DNA of 64,000 nt from Streptomyces sp. NBC_01283. GTDB lineage: Bacteria > Actinomycetota > Actinomycetes > Streptomycetales > Streptomycetaceae. The stretch covers positions 6,857,001 to 6,921,000 of the forward strand of contig NZ_CP108430.1 of NCBI RefSeq assembly GCF_041435335.1. Direction: 5' to 3'. Every line of letters begins with the position of its first letter. The stretch's first letter is position 1. Shown here one piece after another: positions 54,185-64,000 of the stretch. The translations under genes were made by a program, and so were the position numbers. The notes beneath the pieces are model-generated. The model was not told the origin of the DNA. It searched no databases and saw only the letters and a list, made by a program, of their open reading frames with translations.

Positions 54185-56233
54185 ATGGCAGACCCCTCCA
54201 GCTACCGCCCCAAGCCGGGACAGATCCCCGACTCGCCGGGGGTCTATCGGTTCCGCGACGAACACCGCCGGGTGATCTACGTGGGCAAGGCGAAAAGCCT
54301 GCGCCAGCGCCTGGCCAGTTACTTCCAGGACCTGTCGAACCTGCACCCGCGCACCGCCACGATGGTGACCACGGCCGCCTCCGTCGAGTGGACCGTGGTC
54401 TCCACCGAGGTCGAGGCGCTGCAGCTGGAGTACTCCTGGATCAAGGAGTTCGACCCCCGGTTCAACGTCAAGTACCGCGACGACAAGAGCTATCCGTACC
54501 TCGCGGTGACGATGAACGAGGAGTTCCCGCGCGTCCAGGTGATGCGCGGCCACAAGAAGAAGGGCGTCCGCTACTTCGGGCCCTACGGCCACGCGTGGGC
54601 GATCCGCGACACCGTCGACCTCCTCCTGCGCGTCTTCCCCGTCCGCACCTGCTCGGCGGGCGTCTTCAAGAACGCCGAGCGCACCGGCCGCCCCTGCCTC
54701 CTCGGCTACATCGGCAAGTGTGCGGCGCCCTGCGTGGAGCGTGTCTCACCGGAGGAGCACCGTGAACTCGCCGAGGACTTCTGCGAGTTCATGACGGGCC
54801 GCACGGGGACGTACATCCGCCGCATCGAACGGCAGATGGCGGACGCCGCCGAGGACATGGAGTACGAGAGGGCGGCCCGTCTCCGCGACGACATCGGGGC
54901 CCTCAAGAAGGCCATGGAGAAGAGCGCCGTCGTCCTCGCCGACGCCACGGACGCCGACCTCATCGCCCTCGCCGAGGACGAGCTGGAGGCGGCCGTCCAG
55001 ATCTTCCACGTCCGCGGCGGCCGAGTGCGCGGTCAGCGCGGCTGGGTCACCGACAAGGTCGAGGCGGTCACCAGCGGCGACCTCGTCGAACACGCGCTCC
55101 AGCAGCTCTACGGAGAGGAGAGCGGGGACTCCGTACCGAAGGAAGTCCTCGTTCCCGCGCTGCCCGACCCCATAGAGCCCGTCCAGGAGTGGCTCACCGG
55201 GCGCCGCGGTTCGAACGTCTCCCTGCGCATCCCGCAGCGCGGCGACAAGAAGGCGCTCATGGAGACCGTGGCACGCAACGCGCAGCAGTCGCTCGTGCTG
55301 CACAAGACCAAGCGTGCCTCCGACCTGACCACCCGCTCCCGCGCCCTGGAGGAGATCGCCGAGGCGCTCGAACTGGACAGCGCCCCGCTGCGCATCGAGT
55401 GCTACGACATCTCGCACCTCCAGGGTGACGACGTCGTGGCCTCGATGGTCGTCTTCGAGGACGGCCTCGCCCGCAAGAGCGAGTACAGGCGCTTCCAGAT
55501 CAAGGGCTTCGAGGGCCAGGACGACGTCCGCTCCATGCACGAGGTGCTCACGCGCCGCTTCAAGCGCTACCTCTCCGAAAAGGAGAAGACGGGGGAGTGG
55601 GACCCCGAGGGCGAGCAGGAGAGCCTGACCGAGGAGGACGGGCGTCCCAAGCGCTTCGCCTACCCGCCCCAGCTCGTCGTCGTGGACGGCGGCCAGCCGC
55701 AGGTCGCGGCCGCCCAGCGGGCCCTGGACGAGCTCGGCATCGACGACATCGCGGTGTGCGGCCTGGCCAAGCGCCTCGAAGAGGTCTGGGTGCCGGGCGA
55801 CGACGACCCGGTGATCCTGCCCCGCACCAGCGAAGGCCTGTACCTTCTCCAGCGGGTACGCGACGAGGCGCACCGCTTCGCGATCACCTACCAGCGGGCC
55901 AAGCGCGCCAAGCGGTTCAGGGCCGGGCCGTTGGACGCCGTGCCCGGCCTGGGCGACGCGCGCAAGCAGACGCTGATCAAGCACTTCGGTTCGGTGAAGA
56001 AGCTGCGATCCGCGACAATCGACCAGATCTGCGAGGTTCCGGGCATAGGCCGCAAGACCGCGGAGGCGATCGTCGTGGCCTTCGCCTCCGCGGCACCCGC
56101 GGCGCCCGCCGTGAACACGGCGACCGGAGAGATCATTGAAGACGAGGAGCCCGCGAACGCGGGATCCCCGAGCGATGGCGAGGAGCCCGTGTCCGCGGGC
56201 ACCTCAGAGGAACGACGGGGGCAGGAGACATGA
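54185..56233 (+). CDS. uvrC: UvrABC excinuclease subunit C
   Basis: A 682-residue UvrC, the nuclease that cuts on both sides of the lesion. The N-terminal GIY-YIG part is [20 protein letters not shown]; the Cys cluster [20 protein letters not shown] follows; the UVR domain is [20 protein letters not shown]; the C-terminal RNase H-like nuclease has [20 protein letters not shown] and [10 protein letters not shown]; and HhH motifs are in [16 protein letters not shown]. The tail is acidic. ATG at 54185. It overlaps rapZ by four bases (ATGA). Confidence 0.97.
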   Translation: MADPSSYRPKPGQIPDSPGVYRFRDEHRRVIYVGKAKSLRQRLASYFQDLSNLHPRTATMVTTAASVEWTVVSTEVEALQLEYSWIKEFDPRFNVKYRDDKSYPYLAVTMNEEFPRVQVMRGHKKKGVRYFGPYGHAWAIRDTVDLLLRVFPVRTCSAGVFKNAERTGRPCLLGYIGKCAAPCVERVSPEEHRELAEDFCEFMTGRTGTYIRRIERQMADAAEDMEYERAARLRDDIGALKKAMEKSAVVLADATDADLIALAEDELEAAVQIFHVRGGRVRGQRGWVTDKVEAVTSGDLVEHALQQLYGEESGDSVPKEVLVPALPDPIEPVQEWLTGRRGSNVSLRIPQRGDKKALMETVARNAQQSLVLHKTKRASDLTTRSRALEEIAEALELDSAPLRIECYDISHLQGDDVVASMVVFEDGLARKSEYRRFQIKGFEGQDDVRSMHEVLTRRFKRYLSEKEKTGEWDPEGEQESLTEEDGRPKRFAYPPQLVVVDGGQPQVAAAQRALDELGIDDIAVCGLAKRLEEVWVPGDDDPVILPRTSEGLYLLQRVRDEAHRFAITYQRAKRAKRFRAGPLDAVPGLGDARKQTLIKHFGSVKKLRSATIDQICEVPGIGRKTAEAIVVAFASAAPAAPAVNTATGEIIEDEEPANAGSPSDGEEPVSAGTSEERRGQET

Positions 56234-57162
56234 CCGAGCACGACGAAGGCGGCGAGCAAGTGAGTACGGGCACGACCATCACGCCAGGTGAGACCGCCGA
56301 GGTGGTCCCCGAACTGGTGATCATCTCCGGCATGTCGGGAGCCGGCCGCAGCACCGCGGCGAAGTGTCTTGAGGACCTCGGCTGGTTCGTCGTCGACAAC
56401 CTGCCGCCCGCGCTGATCCCCACCATGGTGGAGCTCGGCGCCCGCTCGCAGGGGAACGTCGCCCGCATCGCGGTCGTCGTCGACGTGCGAGGCCGCCGCT
56501 TCTTCGACAACCTGCGCCAGTCCCTCGCGGACCTGGAGGCCAAGCACGTCACCCGGCGGATCGTCTTCCTGGAGTCCTCGGACGACGCCCTGGTGCGCCG
56601 CTTCGAGTCGGTCCGCCGCCCGCACCCGCTGCAGGGCGACGGCCGCATCGTCGACGGCATCGCGGCCGAGCGCGAGCTCCTGCGCGAGCTGCGCGGCGAC
56701 GCCGACCTGGTGATCGACACGTCCAGCCTGAACGTCCACGAGCTGCGCGCCAAGATGGACGCCCAGTTCGCGGGCGACGAGGAGCCCGAGCTGCGGGCCA
56801 CGGTCATGTCGTTCGGCTACAAGTACGGCCTGCCGGTCGACGCCGACCTCGTCGTGGACTGCCGCTTCCTGCCCAATCCGCACTGGGTGCCGGAGCTGCG
56901 GCCCTTCACGGGGCTCAACGAAGAGGTCTCCGGCTACGTCTTCAACCAGCCGGGCGCCAAGGAGTTCCTCGACCGGTACGCCGAGCTGCTCCAGCTCATC
57001 GCCGCGGGCTACCGCCGCGAGGGCAAGCGTTACGTGACGATCGCGGTCGGCTGCACGGGCGGCAAGCACCGCTCCGTCGCCATGTCGGAGAAGCTCGCGG
57101 CGCGCCTCGTGTCCGAGGGCGTCGAGACCGTCCTCGTCCATCGGGACATGGGGCGAGAGTGA
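56230..57162 (+). CDS. rapZ: RapZ-type RNase adapter/nucleotide-binding protein
   Basis: A 310-residue RapZ (YvcJ) protein. Walker A reads GMSGAGRST (34-42) with Arg40 in place of the usual Lys, as I recall for actinobacterial forms. Other blocks are [25 protein letters not shown], the C-terminal [19 protein letters not shown] and [16 protein letters not shown]. In Escherichia coli RapZ directs RNase E to the GlmZ RNA; here its role is probably in sugar-nucleotide or envelope control. Translation is coupled at both ends (ATGA with uvrC, GTGA with yvcK). Confidence 0.94.
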   Translation: MTEHDEGGEQVSTGTTITPGETAEVVPELVIISGMSGAGRSTAAKCLEDLGWFVVDNLPPALIPTMVELGARSQGNVARIAVVVDVRGRRFFDNLRQSLADLEAKHVTRRIVFLESSDDALVRRFESVRRPHPLQGDGRIVDGIAAERELLRELRGDADLVIDTSSLNVHELRAKMDAQFAGDEEPELRATVMSFGYKYGLPVDADLVVDCRFLPNPHWVPELRPFTGLNEEVSGYVFNQPGAKEFLDRYAELLQLIAAGYRREGKRYVTIAVGCTGGKHRSVAMSEKLAARLVSEGVETVLVHRDMGRE

Positions 57163-58166
57163 AGTCCTCCCTGCGGCTGAACCGCCTGGGCCGCAAGCGG
57201 GGCGCTCAGCCCAAGGTCGTGGCGCTCGGCGGCGGGATGGGCCTGTCCGCCTCGCTGGCCGGGCTGCGCCGCATCACCGGTGACCTCACCGCCGTGGTCA
57301 CCGTCGCCGACGACGGCGGCTCCAGCGGGCGGCTCCGCGACGAACTGGGCGTGCTGCCGCCCGGTGACCTGCGCAAGGCGCTCGCGGCCCTGTGCGGGGA
57401 CGACGACTGGGGCCAGACCTGGGCGCGCGTCATCCAGCACCGCTTCCAGTCCAAGGGCGACCTGCACGAGCACGCGGTCGGCAATCTGCTGATCGTGGCG
57501 CTGTGGGAGCAGCTCGGCGACCACGTCCAGGCCCTCGACCTGGTCGGCAAGCTGCTCGGCGCGCACGGCCGCGTGCTGCCCATGTCGGCGGTGCCGCTGG
57601 AGCTCCAGGCCCTGGTCAAGGGGCACGACCCGGAGCGCCCGGACGACGTCGACACGGTGCGCGGGCAGGCCACGGTGGCGCTCACCCCGGGGGAGGTGCA
57701 GTCCGTGCACGTCGTCCCGCACGACCCGCCGGCCGTCCCCGAAGCGGTCGCCGCCGTGCTCGACGCGGACTGGGTGGTGCTCGGCCCCGGCTCCTGGTTC
57801 TCCTCGGTGATCCCCCATCTGCTGGTCCCCGAACTGCTCGACGCGCTCATCGAGACGAAGGCCCGCAGGGTGCTCTCGCTCAACCTCGCGCCACAACCCG
57901 GTGAAACCGATGGGTTCTCTCCGCAGCGTCATTTGGAGGTTTTGGCCCGACACGCCCCTAAACTCGCCCTGGACGTGGTGCTGGCCGACGACGCCGCCGT
58001 GCCCGACCGTGAGTCACTCACCGATGCCGCCAAGCGGCTCGGCGCCACGGTCGAGCTGGCGCCGGTGGCCAGGCACGATGGCACTCCGAGGCACGATCCG
58101 GAGCTCCTGGCCACCGCGTACGACCGTATTTTTCGGATGCATGGAAGGATCGGCCCATGGCGATGA
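57159..58166 (+). CDS. yvcK: YvcK/CofD-family gluconeogenesis factor
   Basis: A 335-residue protein: [20 protein letters not shown], then [32 protein letters not shown] and [15 protein letters not shown], and [19 protein letters not shown]. YvcK binds UDP-sugars and is needed for growth on gluconeogenic carbon and for cell shape. GTG at 57159 overlaps the rapZ stop; the end overlaps whiA by ten bases. Confidence 0.95.
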   Translation: MKSSLRLNRLGRKRGAQPKVVALGGGMGLSASLAGLRRITGDLTAVVTVADDGGSSGRLRDELGVLPPGDLRKALAALCGDDDWGQTWARVIQHRFQSKGDLHEHAVGNLLIVALWEQLGDHVQALDLVGKLLGAHGRVLPMSAVPLELQALVKGHDPERPDDVDTVRGQATVALTPGEVQSVHVVPHDPPAVPEAVAAVLDADWVVLGPGSWFSSVIPHLLVPELLDALIETKARRVLSLNLAPQPGETDGFSPQRHLEVLARHAPKLALDVVLADDAAVPDRESLTDAAKRLGATVELAPVARHDGTPRHDPELLATAYDRIFRMHGRIGPWR

Positions 58167-59146
58167 CGGCAGCGGTGAAGGACGAGATCTCCCGGCTTCC
58201 CGTCACCCGGACCTGCTGCAGAAAGGCAGAGGTCTCGGCCATCCTGCGGTTCGCGGGCGGCCTTCACCTGGTGAGTGGCCGCATCGTGATCGAGGCGGAG
58301 CTGGACACGGCGATGGCCGCGCGGCGGCTGAAGCGGGACATTCTTGAGATTTTCGGGCACAGCTCGGAGCTGATCGTGATGGCCCCCGGCGGGCTGCGAC
58401 GCGGCTCCCGCTACGTCGTACGGGTGGTCGCGGGCGGCGATCAGCTGGCCCGTCAGACGGGCCTCGTGGACGGCCGGGGGCGCCCCATCAGAGGACTGCC
58501 GCCCCAGGTGGTCTCGGGGGCCACCTGTGACGCCGAGGCCGCGTGGCGCGGGGCGTTCCTCGCCCACGGCTCGCTGACCGAGCCGGGGCGCTCCTCGTCC
58601 CTGGAGGTCACCTGCCCGGGCCCGGAGGCCGCGCTCGCCCTGGTAGGCGCCGCACGCAGGCTGCAGATCGCGGCCAAGGCCCGTGAGGTGCGCGGCGTGG
58701 ACCGCGTGGTCGTCCGGGACGGTGACGCGATCGGCGCCCTGCTCACCCGGCTCGGCGCCCATGAGTCGGTGCTGGCCTGGGAGGAGCGGCGGATGCGCCG
58801 CGAGGTGCGCGCCACCGCCAACCGCCTCGCGAACTTCGACGACGCCAACCTGCGCCGCTCGGCCCGCGCGGCCGTCGCCGCGGGCGCCCGTGTGCAGCGC
58901 GCCCTGGAGATCCTCGCCGATGAGGTCCCCGAGCACCTGGCGGCGGCCGGGCGGCTGCGCATGGAGCACAAGCAGGCCTCCCTGGAGGAGCTGGGCGCGC
59001 TCGCCGAGCCGGCGCTGACCAAGGACGCGGTCGCGGGCCGCATCCGCCGGCTGCTCGCCATGGCGGACAAGCGGGCGCAGGACCTGGGGATTCCGGGCAC
59101 GGAGTCCAATCTGAGCGAGGAGCTCGCCGACAACATGGCGGTCTGA
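58157..59146 (+). CDS. whiA: Sporulation regulator WhiA
   Basis: A 329-residue WhiA. The N-terminal half is the degenerate LAGLIDADG homing-endonuclease fold ([40 protein letters not shown]); the C-terminal part is the HTH ([39 protein letters not shown]). WhiA and WhiB together control genes for sporulation septation in Streptomyces. ATG at 58157 overlaps yvcK. A canonical terminator with a T-tract follows. Confidence 0.97.
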   Translation: MAMTAAVKDEISRLPVTRTCCRKAEVSAILRFAGGLHLVSGRIVIEAELDTAMAARRLKRDILEIFGHSSELIVMAPGGLRRGSRYVVRVVAGGDQLARQTGLVDGRGRPIRGLPPQVVSGATCDAEAAWRGAFLAHGSLTEPGRSSSLEVTCPGPEAALALVGAARRLQIAAKAREVRGVDRVVVRDGDAIGALLTRLGAHESVLAWEERRMRREVRATANRLANFDDANLRRSARAAVAAGARVQRALEILADEVPEHLAAAGRLRMEHKQASLEELGALAEPALTKDAVAGRIRRLLAMADKRAQDLGIPGTESNLSEELADNMAV

Positions 59147-59166
59147 CCGCCGTCGTACGTGACGCA

Positions 59167-59201
59167 AGCCGCCGGGGCCGCCGAGGCCCCGGCGGCTTTT
59201 T
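59167..59201 (+). terminator. Terminator of the uvrC-whiA operon
   Basis: A perfect 13-base-pair stem with a five-base loop, followed by five T residues, 20 bases after the whiA stop. Confidence 0.9.
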
Positions 59202-59319
59202 CCGTCCCTTTCCGCCTTGCCCTTTCCGCCTCGCCCTTCACGCCATATTGACATGATCATGAAGTGTCACGAGCCTGGCGTTCGCGCACAAATGTGCCGG
59301 ACATCCGCAAGGGGGGCTC

Positions 59320-62292
59320 ATGAGACGAAGAGCGAGATCCAGAGCCGGTTTCAGATCCGTCGTCGCCGCGGGCGCACTGCTCGTCGGCGGCCTTGTCGCA
59401 GTGCCGCACGCCCAGGCCGACAGCGGGGCGAAGGCCCCGGCCGCCGATGACCCGGCAGCGGTCAAGGTCTACGAGGCGGAGGTCACCAAGAAGCAGATCC
59501 CGATCCTCGTCGAGGCGGGCCAGGACGCCCGTGAGCTCGCCGGGCAGGCCCCCGAGCGCGGCACCGGCCGCGTCGAGGTCTACCTGACCGAGGCGCAGGC
59601 CAAGGGCGTCGAGCACGAGGGCGTGAAGCTCACCGAGCAGAAGATCCCGGCCAGTACGCAGCAGAAGCTCAAGGCCGCGGGGGACGGCGTGTTCCGCCCG
59701 TACAGCGGCGCGGGCGGGCTCAAGGAGGAGATCGTCAAGACCGGTCAGGCCAACCCCGGCCTCACCAAGGTCGTCTCCATCGGCAAGACGCTCAAGGGCC
59801 AGGACATCCTCGCCCTGAAGCTCTCCAAGGGCGCGGCGAAGTCCAAGGACGGCTCCAAGCCGTCCACGCTCTACATGTCCAACCAGCACGCGCGCGAGTG
59901 GATCACTCCCGAGATGACCCGCCGCCTGATGCACTACTACCTCGACAACTACGGCAAGGACCAGCGCGTCACCAAGCTCGTGAACACCACCGAGCTGTGG
60001 TTCGTGCTCTCCGCCAACCCCGACGGATACGACTTCACGCACGCCGCCGACGGTGAGCGCCAGTGGCGCAAGAACCTCCGTGACATCGACGGCGACGGCA
60101 AGATCGCGGCGGGCGACGGCGTCGACCTCAACCGCAACTTCGCCTACAAGTGGGGCTACGACAACGAGGGTTCGTCCCCCGAACAGTCGTCCGAGACCTA
60201 CCGCGGCACCGGCCCGATGTCCGAGCCGGAGACCAAGGCGCTCGACCGCTTCCAGAAGCGCATCGGCTTCACGTACGGGATCAACTACCACTCCGCGGCC
60301 GAACTGCTCCTCTACGGAGTGGGCTGGCAGGTCGCCACGCCGACCCCGGACGACGTCCTCTACAAGGCGCTGAACGGCACCCCGGAGAAGCCCGCGGTTC
60401 CCGGCTACCACCCACAGGTCTCCTCGGAGCTCTACACCACCAACGGCGAGGCCGACGGGCACGCGGGCAACGTCAACGGCTTCTCGATGTTCACGCCGGA
60501 GATGTCCACCTGCCAGACCGCATCGAACATCGACCCGAACGACGCGTGGAAGCCCGAGGACTGTGCGTCGGTCTTCACCTTCCCGGACGACGAGAAGCTG
60601 ATCCAGCAGGAGTTCGCGAAGAACGTCCCGTTCGCGCTCGCCGTCGCCGAGACCGCCACCCACCCCGACCAGCCGGTCTCCGTCACCGGCATCGAGGCCC
60701 CCGACTTCACGCCGGACGCCTTCAAGGAGTCGTACGCACGCGGCGCCGACCAGGAAGTCGCCGTCACCGCCCGCAAGTCGGTGCGCGACAAGGAGCTCAA
60801 CTACCGCATCAACGGCGGCCGTACGCATGACGAGGACGTCAAGGCCTGGAAGGGCGGCGAGACGTACGGCGGTAAGGACAACATCCACTTCGACCAGTAC
60901 CGCGCCGAGGTCGAGGACGCACGCGTGGGCGACAAGGTCGAGGTCTGGTTCACCGGCCGCGGCAAGAAGGGGCGCACGGAGAGCGAGCACTTCACGTACA
61001 CCGTCGCCGAACGCCCCAAGGCGAACACCCTCGTCGTGGCCGAAGAGGGAGCCGCCGCGACACAGGCCCAGAAGTACGTCGACGCCCTGAAGGCCAACGG
61101 CCGTTCGGCCGCGGTCTGGGACGTCGCCAAGCAGGGCGCCCCGCACCCGCTCGGCATCCTGTCGCACTTCTCCGCGGTCGTGCACTACACCGGTGACCCG
61201 GTACCCGGCGCGGCCACCCAGCTCGCCGTGCGCGCCTACCTCAACGAGGGCGGCAAGCTCATCGAGTCCGGCGAGCGCACGGGCGGCAACGTCGACCTCG
61301 GCGAGGCACTCACCGACGACTTCGCGCAGTACTACCTCGGTGCGTACGAACGCCTCTCCGCGCCCGGTGCCACCCGCTTCGCCGGCAGCGGCGCGCTCAA
61401 CGGCGTGAACACGCCGCTCGCCGCGGCCGACGCCAACCCCCTGGACAAGGCGGGCCGTTACACCGTCACGTCCGACAACCTGCCCGCCGACGAGTTCCCG
61501 CAGTTCAAGAGCGCGGCGGCAGGCAGCTACCCCGGCCTCAGCAACCCCTACGCCCCCTTCGAGGGCCAGGGCATGGCCTCGGCTACCCACGCCGACCAGG
61601 ACTGGAAGAGGCTGACCCGCACGATCGACCTGACCGGGGTCACGGCCGCGCAGAAGCCGGAGCTGCGGTTCGCGCTCAACTGGAACCTCGAGACCGGCTA
61701 CGACCACGGCGTCCTGGAGGCGCACACCACGGGCGCCGACGACTGGACCACGCTCCCCGACATCAACGGGAACTCGTCCAGCGCCGTGCCCGCCGAGTGC
61801 GGTGCCGGGTTCTTCATCAACGGCCACCCGTTCCTGCGCCACTACCTGACGCAGTCCGCGACCGGCTGCACGGCGTCCGGCACCAGCGGCGCCTGGAACA
61901 GCTTCACCGGGTCCTCCGGCGGCTGGAAGCCCGTCACGTTCGACCTGAGCGCCTACGCGGGCAAGACGATCGAGGTGTCGCTCAGCTCCATCACCGACCC
62001 CTCCAGCGGGGGCCGCGGACTGTTTGCCGACAACGCTCAGCTTGTGATAGGGGGCAACGCCACGCAGACCGAGGGATTCGAGTCCTCGCTGGGCACCTGG
62101 GCGGTCGCTCCGGCGCCCCCCGGCAGCCCCAACATCACGGGTGACTGGGCCCGTACGGGGGAGCTCTACAAGCCCTATGCGGCCGTCACAGCGCGTGACA
62201 GCGTGCTGCTCGGCTTCGGGTTCGAGCATGTACCCGGAAGTGCCGAACGGGCCGCTCTTATGGGCGCATCCCTTGCACATCTGCGCCGCTGA
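59320..62292 (+). CDS. Secreted M14 zinc carboxypeptidase
   Basis: A 990-residue protein with a signal peptide (FRSVVAAGALLVGGLVAVPH, AQA end). The catalytic M14 domain spans about residues 115-440: zinc ligands His190 and Glu193 in NQHAREWITPEM, His324 in INYHSAAELLLYG, catalytic Glu394 in FTPEMST, plus the substrate-binding RNFAYKWG. The large C-terminal part holds a flavodoxin-like or DUF-like region (LVVAEEGAAATQAQKYVDAL) and a beta-sandwich with LVIGGNATQTEGFESSLG. ATG at 59320 has AAGGGGGG before it. It digests extracellular peptides. Confidence 0.92.
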   Translation: MRRRARSRAGFRSVVAAGALLVGGLVAVPHAQADSGAKAPAADDPAAVKVYEAEVTKKQIPILVEAGQDARELAGQAPERGTGRVEVYLTEAQAKGVEHEGVKLTEQKIPASTQQKLKAAGDGVFRPYSGAGGLKEEIVKTGQANPGLTKVVSIGKTLKGQDILALKLSKGAAKSKDGSKPSTLYMSNQHAREWITPEMTRRLMHYYLDNYGKDQRVTKLVNTTELWFVLSANPDGYDFTHAADGERQWRKNLRDIDGDGKIAAGDGVDLNRNFAYKWGYDNEGSSPEQSSETYRGTGPMSEPETKALDRFQKRIGFTYGINYHSAAELLLYGVGWQVATPTPDDVLYKALNGTPEKPAVPGYHPQVSSELYTTNGEADGHAGNVNGFSMFTPEMSTCQTASNIDPNDAWKPEDCASVFTFPDDEKLIQQEFAKNVPFALAVAETATHPDQPVSVTGIEAPDFTPDAFKESYARGADQEVAVTARKSVRDKELNYRINGGRTHDEDVKAWKGGETYGGKDNIHFDQYRAEVEDARVGDKVEVWFTGRGKKGRTESEHFTYTVAERPKANTLVVAEEGAAATQAQKYVDALKANGRSAAVWDVAKQGAPHPLGILSHFSAVVHYTGDPVPGAATQLAVRAYLNEGGKLIESGERTGGNVDLGEALTDDFAQYYLGAYERLSAPGATRFAGSGALNGVNTPLAAADANPLDKAGRYTVTSDNLPADEFPQFKSAAAGSYPGLSNPYAPFEGQGMASATHADQDWKRLTRTIDLTGVTAAQKPELRFALNWNLETGYDHGVLEAHTTGADDWTTLPDINGNSSSAVPAECGAGFFINGHPFLRHYLTQSATGCTASGTSGAWNSFTGSSGGWKPVTFDLSAYAGKTIEVSLSSITDPSSGGRGLFADNAQLVIGGNATQTEGFESSLGTWAVAPAPPGSPNITGDWARTGELYKPYAAVTARDSVLLGFGFEHVPGSAERAALMGASLAHLRR

Positions 62293-62312
62293 CGCTGCGT
62301 AATCAGGACCAA

Positions 62313-62370
62313 GGTCCCGGTGGCTCGTGCTCCCTACTCGGGGGTACGGGCCACCGTGCCGTCCGGGACC
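62313..62370 (+). terminator. Hairpin between carboxypeptidase and gap
   Basis: GGTCCC...GGGACC and GGTGGC...GCCACC nested arms, 20 bases after the stop. Farther down, CGCCGG/CCGGCG (62440-62460) makes a second small hairpin in the gap leader, just before its ribosome-binding site. Confidence 0.5.
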
Positions 62371-62406
62371 CCTGTCGATGTCACCCAAAGGCCCTCAGAG
62401 AGGTAG

Positions 62407-63492
<1,086 letters not shown>

Positions 63493-63527
63493 TCACCAGA
63501 GCAGGCACCTCGATGTGAGCACAGGGT

Positions 63528-63560
63528 CCGGACCGCGCAATACTGCGTGGTCCGGGCCTT
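63528..63560 (+). terminator. Hairpin between gap and pgk
   Basis: A 12-base-pair stem with one G-T pair and a four-base loop, followed by GGCCTTGTT. It may weaken read-through or set the gap-to-pgk ratio. Confidence 0.55.
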
Positions 63561-63600
63561 GTTGCACGTCAGCCCTCTAAAGGAGTCCTGGAGTCCAGCC

Positions 63601-64000
63601 ATGAAGACGATTCGTGAACTTCTCGCCGAAGGGGTCGAAGGCAAGCGGGTCTTCGTCCGCGCCGACCTCAATGTGCCGCTCGCCGACGGCACCATCACCG
63701 ACGACGGCCGCATCCGCGCCGTCCTGCCGACCGTCACCAAGCTCGTCGAAGCCGGCGCCAAGGTGATCGTCGCCTCGCACCTCGGCCGCCCCAAGGGCGC
63801 CCCGGACCCGGTGTTCTCGCTGCTTCCCGCCGCCGAGCGCCTCGGTGAACTCCTCGGCAAGCCCGTGGCGTTCGCCCAGGACACCGTCGGCCCCGCCGCG
63901 CACGACGCGGTCGACGGTCTCGAGCCCGGCCAGGTCGCCGTCATCGAGAACCTCCGCTTCAACGCGGGCGAGACGTCCAAGGACGACACCGAGCGCGGCG
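63601..64000 (+). CDS. pgk: Phosphoglycerate kinase, N-terminal part (cut by window edge)
   Basis: The first 133 residues of Pgk: KRVFVRADLNVPLADG, IVASHLGRPKG and VAVIENLRFNAGE, all classic motifs of the substrate-binding N-domain. It makes ATP from 1,3-bisphosphoglycerate. ATG at 63601 has GGAG seven bases before it, and AAAGGAG farther upstream. The gene runs off the right edge. Confidence 0.98.
   Translation, partial: MKTIRELLAEGVEGKRVFVRADLNVPLADGTITDDGRIRAVLPTVTKLVEAGAKVIVASHLGRPKGAPDPVFSLLPAAERLGELLGKPVAFAQDTVGPAAHDAVDGLEPGQVAVIENLRFNAGETSKDDTERG

Noticed and set aside
59257..62388. A very long open frame (over 1000 codons) opposite the carboxypeptidase gene
   Set aside because: It is antisense to a gene with complete M14 motifs and a signal peptide. 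Long antisense frames are common at this GC content, and its protein is Gly/Val/Arg-rich without motifs.

Overview
This window is from a high-GC actinomycete, almost certainly a Streptomyces. The pointers are GC-rich third codon positions, many GTG starts, whiA, helix-turn-helix/DUF397 pairs, mycothiol- and F420-type enzymes, and the order uvrB-terC-uvrA-uvrC-rapZ-yvcK-whiA-gap-pgk, which I recall as conserved Streptomyces core chromosome. I found no rRNA, tRNA, transposase, integrase or CRISPR array.

Layout. Positions 1-5200 are accessory and less GC-rich at the left end. They hold two tandem minus-strand nuclease/Schlafen-type helicase paralogues (the left one cut by the window edge) that share an identically placed dyad in front of their starts, then tiny or eroded Streptomyces proteins and a nucleotidyltransferase. 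Positions 5.4-31.9 kb are mixed housekeeping and conserved hypotheticals: a FUSC membrane protein, secreted PI-PLC, amidohydrolase, P450, ABC exporter, a decayed acetoin-dehydrogenase locus, an anti-sigma-like ATPase with an HTH/DUF397 pair, an orphan gltD, CBS protein, CorA, a methyltransferase, a psuG-psuK pair split by a tandem repeat, and an MFS transporter. Positions 31.9-64 kb are core: MGMT, secreted GDPD, an MHYT protein, uvrB, two TerD-family genes, a riboswitch-controlled TerC, a ChaA antiporter, aroQ, uvrA, an enoyl-CoA hydratase, YceI, a fructokinase-like kinase, a Rieske lipoprotein, a secreted papain-like protease unit, the overlapping uvrC-rapZ-yvcK-whiA operon, a secreted M14 carboxypeptidase, gap and the start of pgk.

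How the genes work together. The three UvrABC excision-repair subunits lie within 22 kb; UvrA and UvrB carry lysine/alanine-rich stretches. TerD proteins, TerC and ChaA form a metal/tellurite-stress and cation-efflux block. TerC is preceded by a clear yybP-ykoY manganese riboswitch whose P1 strand is also an exact complement of the terC ribosome-binding site. uvrC, rapZ, yvcK and whiA overlap by 4-10 bases and are probably co-translated, joining DNA repair, cell-envelope/carbon control and sporulation control. gap and pgk follow as the glycolytic unit.

Points that most deserve follow-up: the duplicated nuclease-helicase genes with conserved dyads, the terC expression platform, the fused remnant of an acetoin dehydrogenase operon, several phased or tandem repeats in intergenic regions, and a possible ACG start on an ABC exporter. 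I did not find an entire, clearly new multi-gene system; the nuclease-helicase pair is the nearest candidate.
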